Of a stretch of DNA of 64,000 nt, positions 1 to 9,904 are shown in pieces. Source of the DNA: Atopsyche davidsoni. Its lineage: Eukaryota > Arthropoda > Insecta > Trichoptera > Hydrobiosidae. The stretch spans positions 372,001-436,000 of the forward strand of contig JAILWY010000022.1 in NCBI GenBank assembly GCA_022113835.1, written 5' to 3'. The notes under the pieces were generated by a model. It did no database searches and was not told the DNA's origin. It saw nothing but the letters and a program-made list of their open reading frames with translations. The translations under genes were made by a program, and so were the position numbers. The first letter of the stretch is position 1. The number at the start of each line of letters is the position of its first letter.

Positions 1-373
1 AAAAAAATCTATTATGACTACACCAACCATAATTATCTTTTATCATAGTGTGTTTGCTGTAGCAAGGTAGGCGTACAAATGGATTGATAAAAAATTCGGA
101 AATTCTAACAAGTATAACAGGTAGTTTGTGTCGCAGCATGTGTAAGGTGCTTTTATAATATTTTACACATGTTATATATATTTTGAGCTTACCCGCTGAC
201 TACAGGCTGACGAGTTCAATATTGATTTTAGTTTGTGTGAGTTGTGATGTCACACTCTATCCAGGCCAGGGTCATTTTAATAAATTTTTAGTCTCATTTT
301 TATAATTTCGGTGAAAAAACAATTCTACCTTCTTATGACGAGCGTGTTCAAATATATACAGGTGATTAATATT
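1..373. other. AT-rich stretch, unassigned
   Basis: No frame, inverted termini or recognisable repeat was found here. Homopolymer-rich insect-type intergenic or intronic DNA. Confidence 0.5.
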
Positions 374-490
374 TTAGAAATTCAATGTTTTTGACAGAGA
401 GTACTTGGTGAAATGCCAACGTGAAAGGTTGGCGAAACCGGTCACCAAAAAAAATCTATATGTGGAAAAATCACTCGAGTATTTTACTTA
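374..490 (+). repeat. Penelope-type terminal repeat fragment with hammerhead-like motif
   Basis: Plus-strand copy of a dispersed repeat seen about ten times in the window. It carries the shared 'gacagagagtacttggtg' block followed by GCCAAC-loop-GTTGGC, then GAAACCGGTCACC at 413-447 and a 'gtggaaaaatcactcgagtattttact' tail. The stem (6 bp) plus GAAAC is hammerhead-like. The left arm before GCCAAC is fused to the 'acttggtg' block, so the CTGATAA part is deleted here. Assignment to Penelope-like elements rests on the GIY-YIG remnant linked to the same motif near 51.9 kb. Confidence 0.55.
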
Positions 491-596
491 TGATTAATAC
501 TTTATTTTATACATTTGGTATTGCATTTACATATAAATAATAAGAAATACGTGTTGTCGATTTTATCTTTAACTTTGAATAGGTCCATATAAGTAG

Positions 597-627
<31 letters not shown>

Positions 628-861
628 AGTAAAAATATGATTCTATAACATAAAAATAAAATAAAACATAAAATTTATACATTCTGTGTATATTTGGTCG
701 TATATATTTTTAATAAATAAAATTGATATACTTGATGATTTTCAACCTTCTTAAGATATATTAACACACTTAGAACAAAAAAAAACTTTATTCGTATGTA
801 AGTATCTCCTCAAATAAGCAATGTTTTTATCTCGGTTTTGAAACAATTTATAAGTTGACAA
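491..861. other. AT-rich stretch with a short (TA)n tract
   Basis: Contains a (TA)n tract of about 26 bp at 597-622. No gene or transposon end recognised. Confidence 0.5.
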
Positions 862-1035
862 TGATTAAGTACATTTTTTCAAATATTGATAATTGATTAA
901 AGAAACTCTCAGAAAAATGTCATCGTGATTTCAATTTTTAATATTTGAAAAAATGTACTTCATCATTATCAATCAATAAAACCTGTATAGGCAAAATCGT
1001 ACTTCCTGTGAAACGGTCTTCACAAAAATCAATAA
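862..1035 (-). repeat. SINE-like repeat body, fold-back copy
   Basis: Two copies of the block around 'gtacattttttcaaatatt' face each other (869-887 and 940-958, perfect 19-bp arms that extend to about 29 bp with mismatches). The outer part ('aaacctgtataggcaaaatcgtactt...tgaaacggtcttcacaaaaat') and the inner 'aagaaactctcagaaaaat' block recur in inverse order at 9285-9440. At 9.6 kb the inner block follows a tRNA-like head, so I read this as the body of the same SINE-like family. No tRNA-like head is visible in this copy. Confidence 0.5.
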
Positions 1036-2382
1036 TAAATTTATAAGTTATTGAAAAAATATATATACAGTCATCCACCCTTCTAGAGCGTGAAGACTAT
1101 ACTTGGGTCAGTCGTGACGATGGAATTAAGACGGTGCTCTCGCAGAATGTACCAAGAATTCAATTCTGACCGAGCTGCCGGATCAGGTCGTGACGCCAAG
1201 TCAAAATCGCCAGAAAGTCTTATTGATCTCCACGTAATGGAGTGTTAACAGCAATCCTACTCACGACAACCTGATTTAATTTGTAATACTTCACATTTAA
1301 GCAACAAATATGAAATTCATACTAAAATGATCGTAATCTCATAGCTTTTTTGCTATTTATATTATTTGTCTCTAGATTCTAACCTTTTATAGTAATTTAA
1401 CTTGTACTTAACGGTTATCACAAATACTGCGTTCTTGGGGTTACAATGTTTCTATTTCACAGTTATAATAAACGCCTTGCAGCTTTCGGGCTATTATTTT
1501 TTTTTTTTAGTAGATTTTAATCAAAGGCAGCTTTTTTCAGAAATGCCAACCTTAGCACATAAAATCTCACGAAGGGTGATTTAATGTTTTTTTTGCACCC
1601 GCATCGTGAAAACTTTTTTTTTCTTTTTTTTTCTTATTCTATTTCTGTAATAACGGCCACGTGTAATAATAAATCATGATAATTTAGTTTTTTTTTTAAC
1701 CGTTTCTTTAAAAAGCTTCCCAATACTAAGTAAATTAGTAAAAATTGTTTTCATTGTACACAAAGAGAAAAAAAAAAAAAATTACGATACATTTGATATG
1801 ATTTTTTTTTTGCACTTCAAGGTCACGCTTATAATGAAAATATTTTATTTTAAAAACACTTTGAATTCAAAGCTTTTGATATGCGTAATTTAAAAGCACT
1901 TAACGTATTTTCAAGGTCGGGTCGGTAAAAAAGTTCGCTATGCGTAATTTGAAAACACTTCAAGGTCAAGTATGCAAAAGGCGGTACGAAAACCACCCTT
2001 CGTGTGGGGGTGAAATTGGCGGACGGGCCAGAGGCGTCTCGCGAGTGGGGGGCGTGTTGTGGAAGGCTTCGCGTGCCACCCTGCGATAATGCGAGGGGGT
2101 TGTGGGACCGAAACGTCGTCGAAACACGCCAGGGTCGGCAGCACCCAGTGGCGGACCTGGGAGGGGCTGTGGGAGTGGTCCCCGAGCACTCTTGATATTT
2201 TTGTTTAAATTAATATCATTATAAAAAAATAAATATAATAATATGTGTGCAATTTAATTAATTAGGTGATTTTGAGTGATTTAAATAATATTAATATAAA
2301 TTGATACGGTTGCAAAAGCTTTACGTGCGCCCATGACTGCACCCCTTTTTGATAAGCAGCATTTTTATACCATTTTAAATAT
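1036..2382. other. Unassigned stretch with a GC-rich patch
   Basis: AT-rich DNA with T and A homopolymers. A GC-rich island lies at about 1980-2190 and opens short frames on both strands without recognisable domains. The block 'cactt(g)aaggtcaagtatgc' near 1960 weakly repeats earlier text at 1850-1915. No transposon termini found. Confidence 0.45.
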
Positions 2383-2735
2383 AATACTGGAGTGATTTTT
2401 CCACGTGTTAATTTTTATTGGTGACCGGTTTCGCACGACCTTTCACGTTGGCATTATCAAAAGCTGTATATAAAAAAATACTATACTTATACATAAAAAT
2501 CAACATGAATGTATCAAATCTGCATTGAATAATTTTGCAAATTGTGCCATCGTATAAAAAATGTCAAAAACTAACCCTCCAATAGGAGTTTTATAAAAAA
2601 ATAACGGTTTTTGGATATTTGTTGGTCGGTTTTTTTAAGTCAGGTCGCGATCTGTGTAGAGGGCCTTTGATTGTATAAGTAATCAATATTTTTGATTGAG
2701 AGTACTTGGTGGAATTGCATTATGATATTTTAAAA
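2383..2735 (-). repeat. Penelope-type repeat, 5' neighbour of a pogo MITE
   Basis: Minus-strand copy of the dispersed repeat. The hammerhead-like block is at 2419-2462, followed by about 250 bp that match 39661-39990 in inverse orientation, including 'gtgccatcgtataaaaaatgtcaaaaac' and 'gatctgtgtagagggcctttga'. Stem II is degenerate in this copy (GCCAAC against GTCGTGC), so any ribozyme is dead. It is immediately followed by a pogo-like MITE, as is its partner at 39 kb. Confidence 0.6.
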
Positions 2736-2743
2736 TGATTCAA

Positions 2744-3125
2744 CAGAAATATCCCGCTTAACGCGAGGGATACGTACCGGAAAAAATCGGGTTAAGTGAA
2801 ACTCGCGTATATCGGGGTTTACGATTAAACATACATGCATAGTCAAAACTTAATACGAATCATTTGAATCAATCACTTTAATTTTAATGAACACTTTATG
2901 CAGTATTACATGTTATTTTTACTGAAATATACATCTGCTGTCTTTTTGGGTAGCGTTTTTTTACGTTCTCGTAAAATACGTTCATAACACCCAACGCTGT
3001 TTTTTAATTGTTAAGAAAAGTCAATGACTACATTATGTTCATACGCATTCTTAAAATAAAAAATTCACGTAATGCGAGGCATTTTAACGCGAAATTTGAA
3101 ATTCGCATAAAGCGGGGTATTACTG
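2744..3125. mobile_element. Pogo-like MITE copy 1
   Basis: Non-autonomous element of a family with termini like CAGTAATACCCCGCTTTACG. The left end reads CAGAAATATCCCGCTTAACG (two mismatches); the right end is an exact inverse (AAAGCGGGGTATTACTG) followed by TA. Internal blocks 'gcgagggatacgt', 'gcattttaacgcgaaatttgaaattcgc' and 'acgttcataacacccaacgctgttttt' are shared with 14113-14436, 39261-39655 and 59912-60202. No transposase is encoded. TA on the right matches the pogo/Tc1 target; the left dinucleotide is AA, probably mutated. Confidence 0.8.
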
Positions 3126-3409
3126 TATACGAAACAAGGAGATTTATACTTTTTTTTTTTTTTGTATATTCTGAAGGCTTTGATTTCAAACATGCGGGGG
3201 CGGTGCAATAAATCGTGGATTGCTTCGACAGCAGCGTCTGAAATGTATTGTTTGTCTTGTGGTTATAAAATAGACTGCTCTGCGTGATTTATGTTATTTT
3301 CACAAAACGGAAAGGTGTTCGTAGCGGTAGACGCGCACGGCCGTGCAGCGCGCTGGTCTACTTGGCTCGCCTCCAAGTATCTTTCTCCGTCCAGACGCTC
3401 GAACTTCGC

Positions 3410-3925
3410 TTATAATGGGGGAAATTGGAATACGTATGCCAAGTGACTTGGTTTACATTGTTTTAAATAGTGTAGTGTCAAGTACACGTGTACAGCGTGC
3501 CTAGAAACTCGTGATGCGACTTTTATAAAATGACCATGAGGTAGACCCAAAACTCGATGTAAAGCATATCGAAAAATTTTAATGCCAAAAGTTACATACA
3601 TTCCTTCTTCTGCAGATACGATTTTTTTATTTCCCGATTGAAGTTTAGAAATTCGGAGATCTAGAATCATTTAATCATTTAGGCGTCCTTTTAAAAATGA
3701 AATTAAAAGATTAGTTTAAAAATTGTGTGGAAAAGTCGTCATTTTATCAAATTTTTCAACGTCTTCTTGACTCTATTTGACCTTGAAAACGAACGTTAAT
3801 TAAATAATAAAAAATTAGAAAAATATAATTTATAACTTTTTTTAATATTTTGTAACATTATATGTAGAAAAATAAATTGACAATTGAATAAATGAAATGA
3901 CACGATTTCGATTTCCAAGTCAACT
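3410..3925 (-). repeat. Dispersed repeat R55, copy 1
   Basis: Inverse counterpart of 55175-55620. Shared blocks include 'gacgacttttcc', 'gaaaaattgaataaaatga', 'ttaattaaataataaaaaat' and 'aaatcgtgtcattt'. A minus-strand open frame at 3410-3670 contains an AEEGMYVTFGIKIF run; the partner locus encodes SEEGMYLAFCI in the matching place, so an old coding segment may be included. I do not recognise the protein and cannot name the element class. Confidence 0.5.
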
Positions 3926-4037
3926 CTGTACTGACCAAAAAAAATAAACAACTTCATTTCAAATCTAGCTCTTTTTGTAGGTATATATATATACCTACAA
4001 ATTGTTTTTTGAAGGTATATATATGTATGTATATATG

Positions 4038-4041
<4 letters not shown>

Positions 4042-4106
<65 letters not shown>
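4042..4106. repeat. (TA)n microsatellite
   Basis: 65 bp of perfect TA dinucleotide, preceded by 'tatatatgtatg' variants. The paralogous site at about 14769 has only a short (AT)n run, so the tract expanded inside this element copy. Open frames across it are artefacts. Confidence 0.95.
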
Positions 4107-4108
<2 letters not shown>

Positions 4109-4174
4109 AATTTGTTTACAATTGTTGTTTCCAAGATAAATTCCCTTTCCATGCTAAAAGAGATTCATCTACGC

Positions 4175-4682
4175 CAGTGGCTCTTAAACTATTTTGGCCC
4201 ACGGACCCATTTTCATAGTCAAAGCTTGCCCACGGACCCCCTTTTATAGTCAAAACTTGCCAACGGACCCCCTTTTATAGTCAAAACTTGCCTAGGGACC
4301 CCCTTTCATAGCCAAAACATGCCAACGGACCCCCTTTTATAGTCAAAACTTGCCTACGCACCCTGGGTGAAAAACTACATAAATTCATATTATAGACTAG
4401 TTGGTGTAAGTATCGATTCTATTGCGTTCCTGTATTAACCTACCTGACTCACCGCGATGCCTGTTATTACTTGTATTTCATGCACCTGTCTATATTTATA
4501 TTTTACATAGAACGTAAAAATCGCTAATAATGTATTCATTATAATTTATTTTAACTTCCATATTAATAAAAATGTGTCACATTTCTTGCGCGGACCCCCT
4601 GACGTTGTTCAGGGACCCCCAAATCGATTTTAATTTTTTAAGGACCCCCCGGGGTCCGTAGGGACCACTTTGAAAAGCACTG
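4175..4682. mobile_element. hAT MITE, family H4 copy 1, 8-bp TSD ATCTACGC
   Basis: Starts CAGTGGCTCTTAAACT and ends with the inverse of CAGTGCTTTTCAAAGTGG. It is flanked by perfect direct repeats ATCTACGC at 4167-4174 and 4683-4690. The related element at 14.7 kb carries this site once, uninterrupted, confirming insertion. Near the left end are about five tandem copies of a 31-bp unit (4197-4365, 'acggacccccttttatag'); the sister copy at 47947-48385 has only about two. No transposase is encoded. The TSD fits NNNTANNN. Confidence 0.92.
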
Positions 4683-4767
4683 ATCTACGCAACATATATT
4701 TCAAGGACGTATTCATATGCCCTATCCGTACCCGATATTGTTTACGTTGGACGTATTTATACGTCCC

Positions 4768-5250
4768 TTTTCTAGATCGATTACTCTGGTGTTGTATTCG
4801 CACGGGTGGAAAATGCGGATTTTTAAAAATAGGCTTAGAAGTGGCCGCAATCTCATAGCCGTTCGGCTATTCGTTCATGCAAATGTCGCGTCACGGCTGG
4901 GCATGAATGGCGTCAGCTGGCCGCGTCCATTGTCTGCCGCGGCGACCTTCCGCGCCAGCATTGTCCGCAACGGAGCCGGTCTGCCGAGGAGTGGCCCATT
5001 GTGCATCACCAGCGGCACCGGCTCCTCGGTCGAACCCTCGGCGCCTGCAGGACCTCCCACTCATCTGCACAGGACCTCCGTCCTCGATGTGTGCATTAAT
5101 CATCAGTGGCGTGCAGATAGCCAGTAATCAAAAATCCGAACAATTCACGCAAATGAACTAATTGTAATGTTTTATTTGAAATAAATATTTTTTGTGATTT
5201 TCCTAGTAACAAATATTGAATGGACATAAAATTAATGCTACCAAAGTAAA
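4768..5250. other. Unassigned stretch with GC-rich patch
   Basis: GC-rich, CpG-bearing island at about 4860-5110 with overlapping open frames on both strands and no recognisable domain. Overlap on both strands argues for composition rather than coding. Confidence 0.45.
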
Positions 5251-5843
5251 AAGAGATTCCCAAAATTATTGTCCCGTCGACCCAGAAATCCGTTAAACAG
5301 GGGTACGTTATATCGAGATTTTACTGTATAAATAAAAACACACACAATGCAAATATAGTAACATTCACAAAAAAAAATAATCAATACTTTTAATGGGAGC
5401 GGTGGGTCTGATGCTTTGATAGCAATTTTTCAATATTTGACTTCAAATAAGTGAGATTTAAGTTCTAATCTCCTCGCCCAGTGATTTCCAATGTATTTCT
5501 TTTTTTTGTAAGATGAATGGCAACCGCACTGAATGAAGGAGGAATGAAGATGGTAAAGCTATCAAAAACCTTCTTGCGATAGTCAATAATGCAGGATAAA
5601 TAGCAGATATGTCTCACTGAAGCCAAAATTGCTGATATCCCTTTCTAAACTGCACCTTCAGTTCTTCATTAGTGCTTATTCCGATCAGTTCTTCTTGTAG
5701 TATGACTTCCGATTCTTCAATGTCACCGTATGGATTGATAATCCACTGTGTTATTTTGGTGATGACCTGTTTAAATGGGATCCACATGGACCCCGAATTT
5801 AATTTTCTCTGGGGGTCGATATTGACCACTTTGGAAACCTATG
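5251..5843 (-). mobile_element. hAT element, family H1, worn copy
   Basis: The right end 'accactttggaaacctatg' matches the H1 terminus (inverse of CATAGGTTCCCAAA). The left end is eroded ('gagattcccaaaattattgtcccgtcgaccc'). It holds a pogo/Tigger-like insert piece ('ccgttaaacaggggtacg...attttactgta', 5280-5330) also present in two other H1 copies, and a transposase C-terminal remnant on the minus strand. GTTTAGAC follows on the right and is shared with the next hAT; the expected copy on the left is not recognisable. Confidence 0.75.
5445..5829 (-). pseudogene. hAT transposase C-terminal remnant (H1)
   Basis: The frame at 5614-5829 reads ...WIINPYGDIEESEVILQEEL.. then KVQFRKGYQQFWLQ, collinear with the better copy at 21683-22092, where the same segment leads into the hAT dimerisation region. 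Downstream of WLQ the frame breaks and the remaining text ('cagataaatagc..', 'caaccgcactgaa') is the decayed continuation. hAT transposases cut and paste DNA and dimerise through this C-terminal region. The catalytic domain and BED finger are absent from this element. Confidence 0.7.
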
Positions 5844-6179
5844 GTTTAGACCATAGGTGGCCAACCCATGGCCCGCGTGCCACGCGTGGCACGCGAAAGT
5901 TTATTTTTGGCCCGCGGAGCATATGCAAACATTTTTTTTTATTGTACATAAATCCACCATTAGAATATTCTATTGAGCGTAGCTCATATCATATATCTCA
6001 GTACATTGATTAAACTACCGTGACAATTTCTTTGTGTTAACTTAAATTTAAGCTGATTTTAAAAAGCGAGCACGTCGATTTCGCGTGGATTCTCGTGAGC
6101 GTGAATGTGTGATGCGACATCCAGTCCGCGGCAAGCTTGCAAAGCGTGTGCTTGGTTAGTTAGACTCAGTTAGACAGAA

Positions 6180-6785
6180 ATGGCGTCAAATAGTAAACAC
6201 GTTGGACCAAATAAGAGAAGATTCACCGAAGAACAGAGAAGTTTTCAAGACAGATAGCGTATAAACTATTTTTTCGTGGAATTTAAAACAAACCCAATAT
6301 GCTTGATATGCATTAATTCTGTTTCAGCATTAATAGAGTATAATATTAAACGCCATTACGAGGCTAAGCATGCAAATAGGTTTGATAAATATGAAGGGCA
6401 ATTCGACAAGACGAAGTCAATTTATTAAAAAGAAAACTTTTTGCACAACATCAGATATTTACTAGGGTGATTGAAATGTCAAAATGCTATGTAAAAGCTA
6501 GTTATGCAATAGCCATATTCAGATGGTGAAATTGTTAAGGAATGTTTGGAGAGTGCCGTTGAATTTATGTGCCCAGAAAAGAAAACAGACTTCTCAAAAA
6601 TAAGCCCGTTTCGTCAAACGATTACTAGGCGTGTGGACGACATTGGAAAACATATTGAAGATCATTTAAAAAATAGAGCTTACAAGTTCATATTTTATTC
6701 TCTAGCATTGGATGAAAGCACAGATCTAACAGATACCGCCCAAGTAGCAATATTTATGTCCATTTTAACAAAAAAGAAGAATTAA
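6180..6785 (+). pseudogene. hAT transposase N-terminal half (BED-finger type)
   Basis: From ATG 6180 the translation begins MASNSKHVGPNKRRFTEEQR. A stop (TAG) follows shortly, then FFVEFKTNPICLICINSV...EYNIKRHYEAKHANRFDKYEG, which is a BED-type zinc finger (C-x2-C ... H-x4-H) near residues 35-65. After more stops, the frame 6546-6785 gives ..EFMCPEKKTDFSKIS.. RRVDDIGKHIEDHL.. and LALDESTDLTDTAQVAIF. The last motif is the conserved start of the hAT RNase H-like domain with its first catalytic Asp, as in ZBED/GTF2IRD2-like domesticated relatives. The frame ends at the mariner junction. Several stops and at least one frameshift make it a pseudogene. Confidence 0.85.
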
Positions 6786-7865
6786 TGGCCCTGTATCCAA
6801 AGAACGACTGGACTGTATTCTGCATCGACTGAATCAAAAAGTAGTCAGAAGGCTCAAAGTCTGGACTATATGGCGGGTGGGGCAGAATATCCCATCCTCT
6901 ATTTTACAAATAGTTATTAACGGGTTGAGCAACATGCGGCCGAGCATTGCCATGTTGGAAAATCGATGTCTCGTGTCTGGTCTTCCATTCAGGCCGTTTT
7001 TCTTCAATGTTTTCTTTTAACGAATCAGTTGTTTTCGGTACACCTCTACAGTAATGGTTTCACCCGGTTTTAAAAGCTCATAATACACAACTCCCTTCTG
7101 ATAACACCAAATACAGAGCATTATCTTGGCAGCGTGAATATTCTTTTTCGGTGTCGATTTGGCTGGTTGGACGGACTTCAAATACGATTTTTCGCTCTTT
7201 AAGTTGTCTTAATGAATCCATTTTTCGTCGCTAGTAATAATTCGTTGCAAAAACGACTTCTTTTTATGACGCTCAAGCAGCATATCTGACATGCAAAATC
7301 GCCTTTCCACGTCTCTTGGGTTCAACTCTTATGGCACCCAATTTCCATGCTTCAAGATGGATCCCGATGCTTTTAGGCGCTTGAAAATGGCCGCTTGAGT
7401 CAGGTCCAATGATTCCGCAAGCTCTTCTTGTTTGACACGAGTCTTGATCAAGTAATGCTTCCAATTCTCCATCTTTAAATCTTTTCGGCTGTCCAGGACG
7501 TTTTTGTCTTTGATGTCAAAATCGCCACTTTTAAAGCGTTGAAACCTCTCAAAACACTGTGTTTTCGCAAGAACATGTTTGCCATACAATCCCATGAGCA
7601 AACGATGACTTTCAGCTATAGTTTTCTTAGCAAAAAAAGTGACTCAGCAAAACTTCCCGCAAATGCTGTTTTTTTCGCCATATTTCAAAATTTTCCACGA
7701 TTAAAAAAAATATGATGCGCACAAGCAAATCAAACACTGTTGGCTGATTTTGACAGCTTATGAATAGAGCTTCAAAATGATATGTATATCAATGATTTGC
7801 TACAGCGCATACAAAAGTGTTAGTATATAGTGTCAAATTCCGGTTATTAAGTTATATACATATTA
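6786..7865 (-). mobile_element. Mariner element relic A, nested in hAT H2
   Basis: The minus strand encodes scattered mariner transposase segments. The 'catgttggaaaatcgatgtctcg' block corresponds to the second catalytic motif region (HDNARPHVA in live relatives), and 7329-7682 is the N-terminal DNA-binding part. The right end 'gtcaaattccggtt.t.aagttatatac' is shared with relic B (28979-29028), defining the family edge. The left end is truncated relative to relic B. Many frameshifts; no intact catalytic core. Confidence 0.82.
7329..7682 (-). pseudogene. Mariner transposase N-terminal (HTH) remnant A
   Basis: Frame 7329-7601 contains KTQCFERFQRFKSGDFDIKDK (first helix-turn-helix and linker) followed by EELAESLDLTQAAIFKRLKA, the second HTH that binds the TIR in mariner transposases. 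Upstream, in a shifted frame, KTIAESHRLLMGLYGKHVL completes the N-terminus. The usual length is about 345 aa; here only about the first 110 residues read, with shifts, and the DDD core downstream is scrambled. Same subfamily as relic B, different from relic C. Confidence 0.82.
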
Positions 7866-7954
7866 AATGAATTTTTGTTCTATGGCCCAGTAGGAAATCT
7901 CATTTCCTTAATTTGGCCCGGCAGCTGAAAAGGTTGGCCACCTATGGTTTAGAC

Positions 7955-9284
7955 TTTAGAGCAAGCAATGCTTTTTTTTGTTTGTACCGCACGCCACTGT
8001 GTCTATTATATATCTGTAGTATTTATGTATTCATTTATACATGAATATATAAATTTGTATACCCGCGTAATATCACAGCCGCGTTGTGCAAGTACTGTTA
8101 TTCTGACCGACGGTGAATTAATTCATAACGATTTTTAAAAAAATTGTTTAATAGTAATTTTTTAAGTAAATTTATATTTGTTGACCGGCGTAATATCGAA
8201 AACGCGTACTGTTAGTCTAAGCAATAATTATTATTCAAATAATAAATTACAATTTGTATGAATGAATATCAATTAAATATACTTTCCGTTCAGAGTGAAA
8301 TATTCGAGTTTCCTTGGGAAGTAGAACATTGGAGCACTTTATCTTCTCGACCATTGATTTTCCTCGGCGTCTCCGTGGGGCTGCCAAGAGGTCGGCTGCA
8401 GGCTGATGCTGGACTATCGATTCCCCGGCCAGACAGGGCGGCATCAACCTACAGACTAAATCAAACCGACCAGAATAAAATATTTCAATAGTTAAAATGA
8501 GAATCACTCAAATAAGCGTTATGCATACACAATAAACCACTATGGATTTATTAATTATTACGTATATAATAATAGTGGAGTGCACATACTGTGACAGTCT
8601 GAAAATATACGATGATCGTAATCATCTAGCTATTTGATTTTTTTTTAAATTTTGCAATAGTATAATACTTTGGTATAGCCGCAGGAGTGTGGCTGTGGAA
8701 ATACCCAAAGATTTTTCTCGCCGTTTCATGTGCGAATCGATTGCCCAAAAGCATACGGTTCCCACTATTCCAATCGGCTGTCGAATCTGGTGACGATGGA
8801 GGAGTGGTGCCTCCATCGTGGATGAGGCGTCACTCGTCCATCGTCCCGAGGAATGCCCCGGTTGTCGGCGCGGCGCCGGATAATCGGGAGCGCTCTTTGT
8901 CCCCGCTTCGGGGAACAACGGCGATCGTGAATAACGCCCGTGTAAAAATACCCGAATTCTCCGCAGTGCTCTTGAATATACAAAGGGGAATCCCGGACGG
9001 CCGAGTACTCGTCATTTTGTAGATATATCTACCGACGATGCAGCGCTACTCGAACTGCGGGGCGCGGAGCCAAGGAAAATGAAAAAAATAATAATTTTCA
9101 AAATTCTTATTTGTCGATGTGATAATATAATAGTTACAGTAATTCTTACGGCTATACGGTATATTTATATCCCCACAATTATGTTATGGTGACCTTAGAA
9201 TGGACACCGGACTTCGGTTGAACGTATGGAAATAACAACACTTTCAATACTTTGTTACGGAGTTTATTTTATATATTGGTATTT
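7955..9284. other. Unassigned stretch with GC-rich patches
   Basis: AT-rich flanks with GC-rich CpG-bearing patches at about 8330-8460 and 8760-9070. The phrase 'gaattc.ccgcagtgctctt.aatata' at 8953 recurs at 10388, so at least part is an unclassified repeat. Open frames lie on both strands and match nothing I know. Confidence 0.4.
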
Positions 9285-9440
9285 TTGTGAAGACCGTCAC
9301 AATAAGTACGAATTTGCCCTATACAGGTTTTTTAATTTTTTTATTGATTTATCGTACATTTTTTCACATATTGAAAAATGATTAAAGAAACTCTCAGAAA
9401 AATATCATCATGACTTGTGCGAGGTCCCGCTCTCAAAAAA
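9285..9440 (-). repeat. SINE-like repeat, minus copy
   Basis: Inverse of the family seen at 862-1035 and 9596-9710. Reading minus: a degenerate 'gagcgggacctcgc' (B-box region), 'agtcatgatgatatttttctgagagtttcttta', then 'aaaaaatgtacgataaatc' and 'cctgtatagggcaaattcgtactt'. An A-rich run (9438-9450) adjoins. Only traces of the tRNA-like head remain. Confidence 0.55.
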
Positions 9441-9595
9441 AAAAAAAAATAGTATCCAAATCGGATTAAATGCTTCACTCAGTACTTTGGTTTAAAAGTC
9501 TAATATTGCAAGTCGCACAATATTTAATTGGCATAATAATAAGTACGTTGTTTCAAATATAGGATATGATTGTTAAAAGTTCTCGATTAGTACCG

Positions 9596-9710
9596 ATGAC
9601 TCGTTAGCATAATTGGTTAAATGCACCATCCGTGAAAGCGTGGGGATGCGGGTTCGTATCCCGCAAAAGTCATGATGATATTTTTCTGAGAGTTTCTTTA
9701 AGAGTTTATT
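9596..9710 (+). repeat. tRNA-derived SINE head and start of body
   Basis: An A-box-like TAGCATAATTGG (9605-9616) and a B-box-like GGTTCGTATCC (9651-9661) are 34 bp apart. The T-arm folds perfectly (GCGGG-TTCGTAT-CCCGC) and the D-arm is plausible (GCAT...ATGC). The anticodon arm does not pair fully, there is no proper acceptor stem, and the sequence runs straight into 'agtcatgatgatatttttctgagagtttcttta', the body also seen at 9.4 and 0.9 kb. This is a pol III SINE head rather than a tRNA gene. Confidence 0.65.
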
Positions 9711-9904
9711 TTAGTCCATCGGCAGAGCTTCGCCAATGGTTGAGTTAGTTATTATTTTTAGCAGGACAGTACAGTGGTTTTTATTTAGAAATAATCTATA
9801 CAGCTAGACAGGATATCTATCAAAAATAATACAACCATAAAGATACCCGGGCGAAAATACTTGTGTGATCTCTGGAAACAATCATAAAAAATGGAGTTAG
9901 GCAC

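Larger units (their letters stand above)
3935..4767 (-). mobile_element. PiggyBac-like element copy, split by a hAT MITE
   Basis: Inverse copy of the element at 14609-14934, which has TTAA-type ends. Matching landmarks are 'aaaaagagct.gatttg', 'gaaagggaatttatcttgg', 'gctaaaagagattcatctacgc' and the paired subterminal blocks around 'ggacgtat.. atacgtcc'. This copy is interrupted by the hAT MITE at 4175-4682 and swollen by a (TA)n tract. Its outer end beyond 'atacgtccc' (4767) is missing, so only one end can be compared. Confidence 0.7.
5852..7946 (+). mobile_element. hAT transposon, family H2, with nested mariner; TSD GTTTAGAC
   Basis: Perfect 15-bp TIRs CATAGGTGGCCAACC / GGTTGGCCACCTATG are flanked by perfect 8-bp duplications GTTTAGAC (5844-5851, 7947-7954). 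The left half carries a hAT transposase N-terminal region on the plus strand (6180-6785). The 3' half of the gene is replaced by a mariner relic at about 6786-7865. It lies exactly one TSD from the end of the H1 copy at 5251-5843. Not mobile on its own: the dimerisation domain and most of the catalytic core are gone. Confidence 0.92.

Noticed and set aside
3796..4218. Open frames of 118 and 69 codons on both strands with YIYIYI repeats
   Set aside because: They are translations of the (TA)n microsatellite and flanks; no coding signal.
9596..9672. A true tRNA gene
   Set aside because: T-arm is perfect but the anticodon arm and acceptor stem do not close, and the sequence continues into a repeat body.
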